This document shows, piece after piece, positions 57,412 through 64,000 of a stretch of 64,000 bases of DNA. The notes under the pieces were generated by a model that saw nothing but the letters and a program-made list of their open reading frames with translations, did no database searches and was not told the origin of the DNA. The position numbers and the translations under genes are program-made. This DNA comes from Metabacillus litoralis (lineage in GTDB: Bacteria; Bacillota; Bacilli; Bacillales; Bacillaceae). Position 1 is the first letter of the stretch. Each line of letters opens with the position of its first letter. Where the stretch lies: positions 18,557-82,556 of the forward strand of contig NZ_VOQF01000016.1 in the NCBI RefSeq assembly GCF_007994985.1, given 5' to 3'.

Positions 57412-57473
57412 ATGGAAAATTTCACGAGATACATAATGTCTTGATATAATTTGTTTAAAAAAGGGGTATGATG

Positions 57474-57684
57474 ATGCCAACTAGAAAAAATGATGCTACT
57501 TGGGCAGAAGCAAAGAAGCGGTGTTGGTTAAATCAGAATGACATTCAAATGGCAAAGGAACTTGGTATGTCACCTAAAAGATTACTCAGGGAACATTCCT
57601 TCACCTAAACAGCAATGGAAAGCACCTGTAAAGGATTGGATTCACGATTTATATGAAGAGAAATTTGGGAGTATCAAAAAGTGA
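57474..57684 (+). pseudogene. Frameshifted small gene (PTRKNDATWAEAKK type)
   Basis: The first frame reads PTRKNDATWAEAKKRCWL ... MAKELGMSPKRLL and then stops early. One base out of frame the sequence goes on as GNIPSPKQQWKAPVKDWIHDLYEEKF ... SIKK. Together they give a protein of about 70 residues of a kind I recall in several Bacillus genomes. The total of 211 bases from ATG to TGA shows one extra base, located near 57580-57592. A start after AAAAGGGGTATG and a TATAAT-like string upstream are intact, so the loss may be recent, or a sequencing error. Confidence 0.8.
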
Positions 57685-57749
57685 TGTGTTCGAAATAACT
57701 ACTGAGGAGTATTTTGAAAAAATATCATTGCACACGAGGTGTTTATTTA

Positions 57750-58511
57750 ATGAAAACTGAAGAAAAAACTAGTTTATCTACAGAAGAAATAAAAGCTATT
57801 TTAAGAGCAGCTGATGAAATCATAGCTGAAGGAGGCCGCACGCTTCTTGCTAAAATTTTAAAAGGCTCACGCGAGAAAAAGGTTTTACAATTGAAATTAG
57901 ACGGAAATCCAAGTTATGGGTATTTCAAATCTGAAACAATAGAAAACATCATGAAGAAAATTGATTGGATGATCGATTATGATTTCTTAGATATTCATTA
58001 TCGAGGAAAACTACCGATGATCGTTTTTACAGATAGAGGTTGGGAAATCGAGTCTGATCAACGTACAGACGAATTATTAATAGAATGGCGAGAGTGGCTG
58101 AAACAAGATAAAACAAGCCCGGATATGAGTTATTTAAAAGATAGAAATAGATCAATGATTCTACTATTTCTTGAAAAAGTGAAAGAAACGAGAGATAGAA
58201 ATTTCATTCCATATTTAAAGTTGTGGAAAGATATTGAATACAAAAAGTTAAAAGTGGCTATCAACCAAACAATCACTTCATTGGAACTGGAAGAATCATT
58301 GGATGAGCAAATTATTGAAGAAAGAGAAAGATCTATTGATGAAGCTTTAAAAGGTGCTCCGCCTGAAGATCTTTTGTTAAAATGCTGGGAATGTGGAGAT
58401 CGTTTTACTTTTAGTATAGGAGAGCAACAGTTTTATAAACAAAGAAGGTTTGAGTTACCCAAAAGATGTACTAGTTGCCGAGAACAACGGTATGAAGAAT
58501 ATATCATGTGA
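57750..58511 (+). CDS. RQC-minor-type DNA-binding protein with zinc ribbon
   Basis: The 253-residue protein has a stand-alone RQC-like winged-helix domain (about 1-110: STEEIKAILRAADEIIAEGGRTLLAKILKGSREKKVLQLKLDGNPSYGYF ... IDWMIDYDFLDIHYRGKLPMIVFTDRGWE). This domain, normally at the end of RecQ helicases, binds duplex ends. A helical middle follows, then a C-terminal zinc ribbon with CWECGDRF and RCTSCRE. Stand-alone forms are called RQC-minor proteins and are of unknown function. I chose ATG 57750 after GAGGTG. It follows the frameshifted gene on the same strand and ends at a terminator. Confidence 0.85.
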   Translation: MKTEEKTSLSTEEIKAILRAADEIIAEGGRTLLAKILKGSREKKVLQLKLDGNPSYGYFKSETIENIMKKIDWMIDYDFLDIHYRGKLPMIVFTDRGWEIESDQRTDELLIEWREWLKQDKTSPDMSYLKDRNRSMILLFLEKVKETRDRNFIPYLKLWKDIEYKKLKVAINQTITSLELEESLDEQIIEERERSIDEALKGAPPEDLLLKCWECGDRFTFSIGEQQFYKQRRFELPKRCTSCREQRYEEYIM

Positions 58512-58579
58512 TTAATTTGGAAAATGTTTGTTTAATATCATGCTTAGTATGGGCTATTGCCTAGTATATATTATATGAA

Positions 58580-58609
58580 GTAGGAGCCAGATTCGGTTTC
58601 TACTTTTTT
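58580..58609 (+). terminator. Terminator after the RQC-minor gene
   Basis: GTAGGAGCC pairs with GGTTTCTAC (two wobbles) across a six-base loop and is followed by TTTTTT. Confidence 0.7.
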
Positions 58610-59156
58610 AGTTGGAGTAAAATTGGGAGGGGTAATTAAAATCGAAACAACAACCACGCTGCTATAAAGAATAGAGTAAATGTAATATTTGTGATAAAAA
58701 GACGTTTACTCTATTCATCTAACTCATTTTTGCAATTTTCTATGATACTAGCTCTATTGAAAAGTTAACAGGAAATTATAAAGATAATGTTAATGTAATG
58801 TAATTTCCTTCATTCTATGGAAAATGGTCCTGAAGCGTAGGATCAAGGATAAGGCATCCGATTTTAATTAGGGATTTAGTTGCATTTAAGATATGTTTAC
58901 TAGCTAAAACGAAATCTAGTAAAAAGTAAGAGAGGAAGATGGTCCTAAGGATTTTGTTTAGGATCGACAAAATGACCTATATTAATTATTAATATTTTTT
59001 TAAAATTGTAAAGATAATGTGAATAGTGTCAATAAAGAATCAAATATAGGAAAAGTACATTTTCAATGAGAGAAACGGCTTTGTGTATATGATAGAATGC
59101 TATTTTGTTTTAATTACTAGTGAGTTACATAAGTTTGAAAAACTATCATTTTTAAT

Positions 59157-59323
59157 AAAGGCTCTTTTCTGAAAGATTGTTGCTAATTGACCTAATTATG
59201 CAGTGGAAACATTGTTGTTATAGCAAAATAGGTACTATCTTATGAAGAAAAGATGCCACTATGCTTTATATAGTGCTGTTTACTTGGAGTTGTTAAAGCA
59301 ACAAAGTTTACGAAAACAGCCTT
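59157..59323 (-). mobile_element. MITE-like element, copy 2 (167 bp, inverted relative to copy 1)
   Basis: AAAGGCTCTTTTCTGAAA at the left and the complement of AAGGCTGTTTTCGTAAAC at the right mirror copy 1 (51208-51373). Shared inner blocks include GTGGCATCTTTTCTTC and CAATTAGCAACAATCTTTC on the minus strand. Confidence 0.75.
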
Positions 59324-59643
59324 AATAAAAGAATGAATGGTAGAATGCAGTGCTAGTAACGCTTACGTCTAGTATATTTTAAAAGTATTTACCAAGAAAT
59401 TAGCTTAAGTCATGCTAGTTTGAAAGTAAATTACAAGTAAATATTGTTTACTTAAAATTAACACAAAATGGATTATACTAAGTTATTTGAAGAAAATAGA
59501 AGGAAATTAGAGAAAACGGTCCTCCTGGATGAATAATTGTCAATTTTAAAGGTTTTCCATGTGATGTAGAAATTTCTATAATGCAGTTGTAGTGTTCTTT
59601 ATTAGTAACATTAAATTCTTTTTAGAGAATATTTTGTCATCAA

Positions 59644-59691
59644 TAGTTTTCTAGAAACAGTGAGAAATCACTCACTGTTTCTAGAAAACTA
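59644..59691 (+). promoter_or_regulatory. Perfect 21-bp inverted repeat upstream of the tasA-type operon
   Basis: The arms 59644-59664 and 59671-59691 are fully complementary (first arm starts TAGTTTTCTAGAAACAGTG), with a six-base loop AAATCA. No T-tract follows on the plus strand. It lies 82 bp before the first TasA-family start, probably in the leader transcript, and could act as an mRNA stabiliser or an operator. Confidence 0.8.
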
Positions 59692-59773
59692 AAGAAATAC
59701 ATATGGAATTAATCAGAGCTGATCGAGTCCTTAGAAAAAGTATCCACAAAAAGATTATGAGGAGGAAAAGAAA

Positions 59774-60352
59774 ATGAGTATTAAGAAACAATTAGGTTTA
59801 GGAGTAGCAACAGCTGTTTTAGGGATTGGTTTAATTGGTGGAGGAACGTTTGCCTATTTTAGTGATACAGCAGAAGCTAGTAGCACTTTTGCTGCAGGGA
59901 CATTAGATCTTGCAGTAAATCCAGAAGTTATTATTGATGTTGACGACTTAAGTCCAGGAAGCTGGATGATTCGTGCATTTGATTTAGAAAACAATGGATC
60001 GTTTGACATAACTGAAGTCCTTTTGTCAACAAGCTATCAAGTAGAGGATGCAATGGGAGACAATACAGATGATTTTGGAAAACATATTCGAGTGAACTTT
60101 CTTGAAAACAATGATAAGAGTGAAAATGAACCTAATGATATCATTTACTCAGCAACATTACATGAATTACAACAGATCACACCAGATGCTGTTGAGAAAA
60201 ATGTTATCGGATTTGAAAATGAGATTAGTGGATTACCAGCAGGTACGAAAGACACGATGTATGTCGAATTCGAATTTGTTGATAACGGAGAAGACCAAAA
60301 CCAATTTCAAGGAGATAAACTAAAACTTAATTGGTCCTTTGAAGCTAGATAA
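59774..60352 (+). CDS. tasA: TasA/camelysin-family secreted fibre protein (first copy)
   Basis: The 192-residue protein belongs to the TasA/CalY (M73-like) family, which forms amyloid-like or donor-strand fibres of the biofilm matrix. It has a SipW-type signal region, SIKKQLGLGVATAVLGIGLIGGGTFAYFSDTAEASS, with likely cleavage near residue 27-35, followed by a jelly-roll beta domain (TFAAGTLDLAV ... LENNGSFDITEVLLSTSYQV ... FEFVDNGEDQNQFQGDKLKLNWSFEAR). It starts after GAGGAGGAAAAGAA. The operon continues with a paralogue, a TapA-like protein and SipW. B. subtilis TasA is longer (261 residues); this shorter form resembles CalY types. Confidence 0.9.
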   Translation: MSIKKQLGLGVATAVLGIGLIGGGTFAYFSDTAEASSTFAAGTLDLAVNPEVIIDVDDLSPGSWMIRAFDLENNGSFDITEVLLSTSYQVEDAMGDNTDDFGKHIRVNFLENNDKSENEPNDIIYSATLHELQQITPDAVEKNVIGFENEISGLPAGTKDTMYVEFEFVDNGEDQNQFQGDKLKLNWSFEAR

Positions 60353-60369
60353 ATTATTTTTCCTATTAT

Positions 60370-60397
60370 GAAGAGAGAAAAAGGCACTTCTCTCTTC
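60370..60397 (+). terminator. Perfect 10-bp hairpin between the two TasA-family genes
   Basis: GAAGAGAGAA (60370-60379) pairs with TTCTCTCTTC (60388-60397) across an eight-base loop and is followed by TGTTATTTT. It may partly terminate, lowering expression of the downstream genes. Confidence 0.65.
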
Positions 60398-60481
60398 TGT
60401 TATTTTAAGAAAAAGGCTTTTAAAACTAGCTTTTCATCATGAGATTAAATTTGTGAAAATCTTATGTGTGGGGGAAATGGA

Positions 60482-61048
60482 ATGAGCATTAAGAGAAAAT
60501 TAGCAATGAGTATCGCAACAGCAGTACTAGGATTAATCTTAATATCTGGAGGTACAGTCGCGTATTTTAACGATACAGAGTCGGCTACTAATACTTTCAC
60601 AACAGGTTTATTAGAGCTTGGGATTAATAAAGATATCATCCTGAAAATTGACGACTTAGTGCCAGGTGATACAATGCATGGGGATTTTGTACTTACCAAT
60701 GAGGGAACAGTTGATATGAAAGAAATTATTCTACATTCTTCATATGAAGTAGTTGATAAAGGTGAGTCCAATCATGATGATGACTTAGGCGATCATATAA
60801 GTGTGGAGTACTTATACAACGTATATGATAGAGAAACTGTAGTGTTTAAGAAATTGTTATCTGAGTTAAAAGATAACCCGCAACAAATAATGGATGAATT
60901 CCCGGCAGGAAGTCCTGAGGGGAAATTTGCCGTCCGATTTAAGTTTATAGATAATGGTAAAGATCAAAACCATTTCCAAACCGATGAATTAACACTTAAT
61001 TGGAACTTTGAAGCTGTTCAAAGAGATGGAGATCACGATCTTCAATAA
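60482..61048 (+). CDS. TasA/camelysin-family secreted fibre protein (second copy)
   Basis: The 188-residue paralogue of the preceding protein has the same layout: SIKRKLAMSIATAVLGLILISGGTVAYFNDTESATNTF, then GLLELGINKDIILKIDDLVPGD, VLTNEGTVDMKEIILHSSYEVV, and the C-terminal FKFIDNGKDQNHFQTDELTLNWNFEA. It shares the conserved FxDNGxDQNxFQxDxLxLNWxFEA end with the first copy but diverges in the middle. I chose ATG 60482 after GTGGGGGAAATGG; an upstream in-frame ATG precedes it. Two fibre subunits side by side suggest either a mixed fibre or one as a cap or anchor. Confidence 0.9.
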   Translation: MSIKRKLAMSIATAVLGLILISGGTVAYFNDTESATNTFTTGLLELGINKDIILKIDDLVPGDTMHGDFVLTNEGTVDMKEIILHSSYEVVDKGESNHDDDLGDHISVEYLYNVYDRETVVFKKLLSELKDNPQQIMDEFPAGSPEGKFAVRFKFIDNGKDQNHFQTDELTLNWNFEAVQRDGDHDLQ

Positions 61049-61080
61049 TTTTAAAAGCTATTAATATTGCATATACAAAA

Positions 61081-61164
61081 TGAAGGAGACGATTTTCTCC
61101 TTCCATCTTTATTTATCTATTCATAAACACATAAAGTAGGTTATGAATTTATGAATAGATAAAT
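61081..61164 (+). promoter_or_regulatory. Tandem hairpins before the tapA-like gene
   Basis: GAAGGAGA (61082-61089) pairs with TCTCCTTC in the first. The second is a perfect 17-bp inverted repeat, ATTTATCTATTCATAAA (61111-61127) and TTTATGAATAGATAAAT (61148-61164), with a 20-base loop. The second arm ends 30 bp before the TTG start. Confidence 0.75.
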
Positions 61165-61193
61165 GTTTGTGATGTAGAAAGGCGGAGATCAAT

Positions 61194-61592
61194 TTGAAGA
61201 GCAACGACAAAAGAATACGTATATCATCAACTATTTTTATTTTAATAATCAATAGTTTGTTTATTTGCTATGTAGTTATTTTAACTGCTGGTTTTTTAAC
61301 CTCAAACACTGTTGCTTATTATAGTGATCATAAGTCGGCAAACGGCAGCATGACTATTGGCATTTGGAGTAATGATGAAGTTGGACAGCAGGGAATAAAT
61401 AATAAATCACCAGAAAGTTTATATGGAAATACTGAATTTTTTACTGAAGAAGCTAATCAGAAGGAGAAATCTATTAAAACAAATGAATCTATAAAAGAAA
61501 CCGAATTAAAAAAGGAAAGAAATGAAAAGGTAAAAATACAGGTCGAAAATAGTGAAAAAACAGCTAATGAAAAGGAAGGTGAAATAAAATGA
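61194..61592 (+). CDS. TapA-like short secreted or membrane protein
   Basis: The 132-residue product has an N-terminal hydrophobic segment (about 12-34, IFILIINSLFICYVVILTAGF) and a SipW-type motif just after it, SNTVAYYSDHKSANGSMTIGIW, as seen in TapA and TasA precursors. The remaining about 70 residues are strongly charged and low-complexity (Glu, Lys, Asn). It resembles a shortened TapA, the accessory protein that starts TasA fibres, but lacks a C-terminal domain. The start is TTG after GGCGGAGATCA. Its stop overlaps the sipW start (ATGA), so the two are coupled. Confidence 0.75.
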   Translation: MKSNDKRIRISSTIFILIINSLFICYVVILTAGFLTSNTVAYYSDHKSANGSMTIGIWSNDEVGQQGINNKSPESLYGNTEFFTEEANQKEKSIKTNESIKETELKKERNEKVKIQVENSEKTANEKEGEIK

Positions 61593-62161
61593 AAAAACAA
61601 ATTTTTTTGATTTGGTTAAATCGAATGGTTACAGGTATACTTGTTGTTTTGTTAGTGAGTGTAGCGGGAATCGTCATTTCCACAAAACTTACTAATGGAC
61701 AGCCAGAGTTATTTGGTTATCAATTGAAAACGGTTTTATCTGGATCAATGGAACCGGGGATTACAACCGGATCAATTATTGCTGTTAAAACAGTTGATAA
61801 GGAAGAACGAGTCAACTTTAAGAAGGGTGACGTTATTACTTTTAAAGAAGACAATAGATTAGTTACCCACCGGATTTCAGAGGTCAAAAAAACAAGCAGC
61901 AGTGTTCTTTATGTCACAAAGGGAGATAATAATGATGCGGTAGATTCAAGCCCTGTTTTAGCAGAAAATGTACAAGCAGAGTACAGAGGATTTACTATTC
62001 CACAGCTGGGTTATTTCATTAATTTTTCACAATCTCCTAATGGAAGTATCTTATTCATGATCTTACCTGGAATCTTAATATTAGCATACTCTTTATTTAC
62101 TATTTGGAGAACGTTGAGACAGTTAGAAGATAAATATAAAAATAATACATTACCTCGCTAA
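61589..62161 (+). CDS. sipW: Signal peptidase I of the SipW (ER-type) class
   Basis: The 190-residue membrane protease should remove the signal peptides of the TasA-family and TapA-like proteins encoded just upstream. It has two helices, an N-terminal one (about 9-31, RMVTGILVVLLVSVAGIVI) and a C-terminal one (about 153-172, SILFMILPGILILAYSLF). The catalytic serine is in VLSGSMEPGI. VTHRI has histidine in place of the usual bacterial lysine, a hallmark of ER-type SipW. YVTKGDNNDAVDSSPV forms the conserved box. The start overlaps the tapA-like gene. In B. subtilis the order is tapA-sipW-tasA; here sipW is last. Confidence 0.94.
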   Translation: MKKQIFLIWLNRMVTGILVVLLVSVAGIVISTKLTNGQPELFGYQLKTVLSGSMEPGITTGSIIAVKTVDKEERVNFKKGDVITFKEDNRLVTHRISEVKKTSSSVLYVTKGDNNDAVDSSPVLAENVQAEYRGFTIPQLGYFINFSQSPNGSILFMILPGILILAYSLFTIWRTLRQLEDKYKNNTLPR

Positions 62162-62168
62162 TTATTCT

Positions 62169-62438
62169 CTGGATGGGAGTGTTGATACCAAAGAGGGAAC
62201 AGATGAAGTTGATAAGATCTTTATCGAAATTGAACAGTTGCTTTCCAAGGTAGAAGATGTAGAATCAGTAATAAAGGATAATTCAAAGAAATCAACCGAA
62301 TCTACTAAATACATTCGTGAGGTTGCTTCTTCTTCTGAAGAACAGCTATCTTCCATTCAAGATATAACAACCTTAATTGAGGAAACAGCACTATTAGCTG
62401 GAGAACTAAGTGGATTGTTAAAGAGATTTAAACTATAA
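62169..62438 (+). pseudogene. C-terminal fragment of a methyl-accepting chemotaxis protein
   Basis: An open frame overlapping the end of sipW reads DGSVDTKEGTDEVDKIFIEIEQLLSKV, then EVASSSEEQLSSIQDIT, then LAGELSGLLKRFKL and a stop. The SEEQLxSIxxI core and the LxxLLxRFK end are those of chemoreceptor tails. The sensor and most of the signalling hairpin, including its tip, are missing. There is no ribosome-binding site, so I treat it as a relic. Confidence 0.8.
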
Positions 62439-62455
62439 AAATATAAAAAATGATG

Positions 62456-62490
62456 AGCAGGATTCCTCAAATAAGAGGTTCCTGCTTTTA
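62456..62490. terminator. Bidirectional terminator
   Basis: AGCAGG-CCTC pairs with GAGG-CCTGCT (with symmetric two-base bulges) and is followed by TTTATT. It separates the sipW region from the convergent third ECF pair. Confidence 0.75.
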
Positions 62491-62497
62491 TTCTAAT

Positions 62498-63259
62498 TTA
62501 TTCTTTTATATACTCTTTAGCAAAAGAAATAAGATCATTTTTACCAAGCGTAGCATAAAAGACTAAGTGTATAACTTGTTTTTCAGATGTCAGATATTCC
62601 ACATGAAGCTTTCGATAGCCTTTTATGCTACTTTCACCGATAGAAACAAATCCAACAGCTTGATCTGATAAAGAAACTGGATCATAGCCAAAGTAATGAC
62701 TTTCAATATCATTTGTTGATTCACCTTTGGCTATTGCTGTTTTGATCGTATTATGATACTGTGCTACATACACTGAGTTTCTTCCTTTTTCAAAAACATC
62801 CCAATAAATGAAGGTTGCCGGATAATAGCCTTCAGGGGGATTGTCAGTTGCAACACCAATTGACTTTTTAAGAGGAAGTACCTCTGAATTCGGTCTAAGA
62901 ATTTGGAAATCTGCCACAGAATGAGCTTCCTTGAGTTCATATGTTTGTTTTCCTTGATCGATTGATTGCTGCAATATTTGAGTAGGTGTGAGTACGTTTT
63001 CTCTTACTATGCCGGTTTCATGAGCTTGGTATTTCATTTTATTCCACTCAAATAGATCTGACATTGTGGCTGTTGTAATTCCTCCTGCAAAGAAGAGAAC
63101 CATTACTGCAGATGCAAGTGCAAACTGACCTTTGGTCCAACTACGACGTCTTTTAGGAGCTATCCTTTTAAAGATACGTTCTTCAACATGTGGAGAGGGA
63201 CTGCTATGTAATGTAGCAAATTTAATCGCATTATGTAATTCTTTTTCTGTATTTTTCAT
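62498..63259 (-). CDS. Putative membrane anti-sigma factor (third pair)
   Basis: The 253-residue protein has a basic cytoplasmic N terminus of about 45 residues (NTEKELHNAIKFATLHSSPSPHVEERIFKRIAPKRRRSW), one membrane helix (about 47-67, QFALASAVMVLFFAGGITTA) and an exported domain with a DUF4367-like pattern (GYYPATFIYWDVFEKGRNSVYVAQY ... GYRKLHVEYLTSEKQVIHLVFYATLG). It overlaps the sigma gene. I chose ATG 63259 after GAGGAG; ATGs at 63268 and 63277 are also in frame. It should hold its cognate sigma factor at the membrane. Confidence 0.8.
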   Translation of the reverse strand: MKNTEKELHNAIKFATLHSSPSPHVEERIFKRIAPKRRRSWTKGQFALASAVMVLFFAGGITTATMSDLFEWNKMKYQAHETGIVRENVLTPTQILQQSIDQGKQTYELKEAHSVADFQILRPNSEVLPLKKSIGVATDNPPEGYYPATFIYWDVFEKGRNSVYVAQYHNTIKTAIAKGESTNDIESHYFGYDPVSLSDQAVGFVSIGESSIKGYRKLHVEYLTSEKQVIHLVFYATLGKNDLISFAKEYIKE

Positions 63260-63803
63260 AACCAGCATTCTCCTCACTATTAGTATCGTTTTCTATAAGT
63301 ATTCTTAATTTTTTAAGTCCTAAAGAGATGCGAGATTTTACAGTGCCTAGTGGAATTTTTAGAATTTCTGCTATTTGTTCCTGGGTTAAATCCTGATAAT
63401 ATTTCAAAACTAAAACGGCTTTTAATTTATGAGGTAATTTTTCTACAAAATACAAAATATCTACTGATTGCTCTCCGAGTTCAATTTGGATATTTGAGCG
63501 GCCTATATGATAGCTCTCTTCCTTATCATCCTTAAATAAACGCAGCCATTTTTGCTTCCTTAATAGGTTGTTTGCAGTATTAACAACAATACGGTACATC
63601 CAAGTTTCAAAAGAATACTCTTCTTTGTATAAGTGATGTTTAGCGAACATCCGAATAAAAGCTTCTTGCGTAATATCATCAGCTAAACTACGATTATTTG
63701 TATAAATTAGTGCAATATCATAAACCTTCTTTTTATAAAGGTCAAAGATTTCATGAAAAGCCTGCTGATCTCCTTCTCTAAACCTTTTATTCAAATTTTC
63801 CAT
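63231..63803 (-). CDS. ECF-type RNA polymerase sigma factor (third pair)
   Basis: The 190-residue sigma factor has region 2 (EIFDLYKKKVYDIALIYTNNRSLADDITQEAFIRMFAKHH, with SFETWMYRIVVNTANNLLRKQK), a linker, and region 4 (PHKLKAVLVLKYYQDLTQEQIAEILKIPLGTVKSRISLGLKKLR). It resembles SigV/SigY-type Bacillus ECF factors. The start ATG 63803 follows AGGAGGTGA; a GTG three codons earlier lies in that site. The stop is 29 bp inside the anti-sigma reading frame. It is divergent from the right edge of the window. Confidence 0.9.
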   Translation of the reverse strand: MENLNKRFREGDQQAFHEIFDLYKKKVYDIALIYTNNRSLADDITQEAFIRMFAKHHLYKEEYSFETWMYRIVVNTANNLLRKQKWLRLFKDDKEESYHIGRSNIQIELGEQSVDILYFVEKLPHKLKAVLVLKYYQDLTQEQIAEILKIPLGTVKSRISLGLKKLRILIENDTNSEENAGYEKYRKRIT

Positions 63804-63886
63804 TTCACTCACCTCCTACTAGTAATACACACTGAGGGTATCATCTCGTTCATTTTTATTTGTTTTATTTGAATGTAACATATTGT

Positions 63887-64000
63887 GGTGCCTGTCACTC
63901 CCCGATATTTGTCGAATGTATTCGACAAATATCGGGCGGTGACAGTGATTGACCCCCTTATAATGGACATATAAGTTATGATAAAGATACGACAAAGCTA
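63887..64000 (+). repeat. REP-like palindrome with GGTGCCTGTCAC flank (continues past the window edge)
   Basis: CCCGATATTTGTCGAA (63901-63916) and TTCGACAAATATCGGG (63921-63936) pair perfectly with a four-base loop TGTA. CTGTCAC (63892-63898) and GTGACAG (63939-63945) extend the stem. The downstream stretch CTTATAA-GGACATA and AAAGATACGA matches that of 40340-40430. Such elements often lie next to REP-associated tyrosine transposases, but none is in view. Confidence 0.85.

Larger units (their letters stand above)
58610..59773. other. Long AT-rich upstream region of the tasA-type operon
   Basis: About 1.16 kb hold no supportable gene. It contains the second MITE-like element (59157-59323) and a perfect 21-bp inverted repeat (59644-59691). 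Several TATAAT-like strings occur but no clear promoter was fixed. Confidence 0.5.

Overview
The window is a low-GC, gene-dense piece of chromosome from an endospore-forming member of the Bacillaceae (Bacillus sensu lato; I cannot fix the genus). The backbone order pcrB-pcrA-ligA-camS ... sodium/proline symporter ... gatCAB ... dgkB-rlmD matches the corresponding Bacillus subtilis neighbourhood. A gerA-type germination operon, SipW/TasA-family matrix genes, an orphan sporulation-type sensor kinase and GGAGG ribosome-binding sites fit the same assignment. No rRNA or tRNA gene and no CRISPR array was seen. No gene is cut at either edge.

Layout. 0-8 kb: DUF3888 secreted protein between two inverted GC-rich repeats, then pcrB, pcrA, ligA, camS. 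8-12.5 kb: delta-1-pyrroline-5-carboxylate dehydrogenase, a 34-codon membrane peptide coupled to a sodium/proline symporter, and an Hsp20. 12.5-16.3 kb: gatCAB, bracketed by two copies of a 21-bp-periodic GCAAATA array. 16.3-21 kb: a K+/H+ antiporter and a small insertion-like block with a short tyrosine recombinase, two membrane proteins and an AAA ATPase. 21-30.5 kb: dgkB, rlmD, a GAF-PAS histidine kinase, an ABC-F gene with a partial upside copy of its own 3' end, a membrane methyltransferase caught between the copies, and a Dus enzyme. 30.5-40.2 kb: a ricin-lectin/pectate lyase, a gerA-gerC-gerB operon, a MEDS-domain protein, a CPA1 antiporter and sstT. 40.3-43.8 kb: a decaying segment between 20-bp direct repeats holding opuAC and ogt pseudogenes. 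44-51 kb: DUF4901-type protein, membrane proteins, a formate/nitrite-type channel and the first ECF sigma/anti-sigma pair. 51.6-54.9 kb: an AraC regulator divergent from a GH88 hydrolase and a DUF2264 protein. 55.7-58.5 kb: the second ECF pair, a frameshifted small gene and an RQC-minor-type DNA-binding protein. 59.6-62.2 kb: two TasA-family proteins, a TapA-like protein and SipW. 62.2-64 kb: a chemoreceptor fragment, the third ECF pair and a REP-like palindrome.

How the genes work together. pcrA and ligA serve DNA repair and replication; gatCAB makes Gln-tRNA(Gln) by transamidation; RocA with the symporter supports proline use; SipW should process the TasA-family fibre proteins encoded just upstream; three ECF systems sense the envelope. 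The least explained signals are the two 21-bp-phased arrays around gatCAB, the strongly hairpinned TasA-type operon, and the repeat-bounded decaying blocks.
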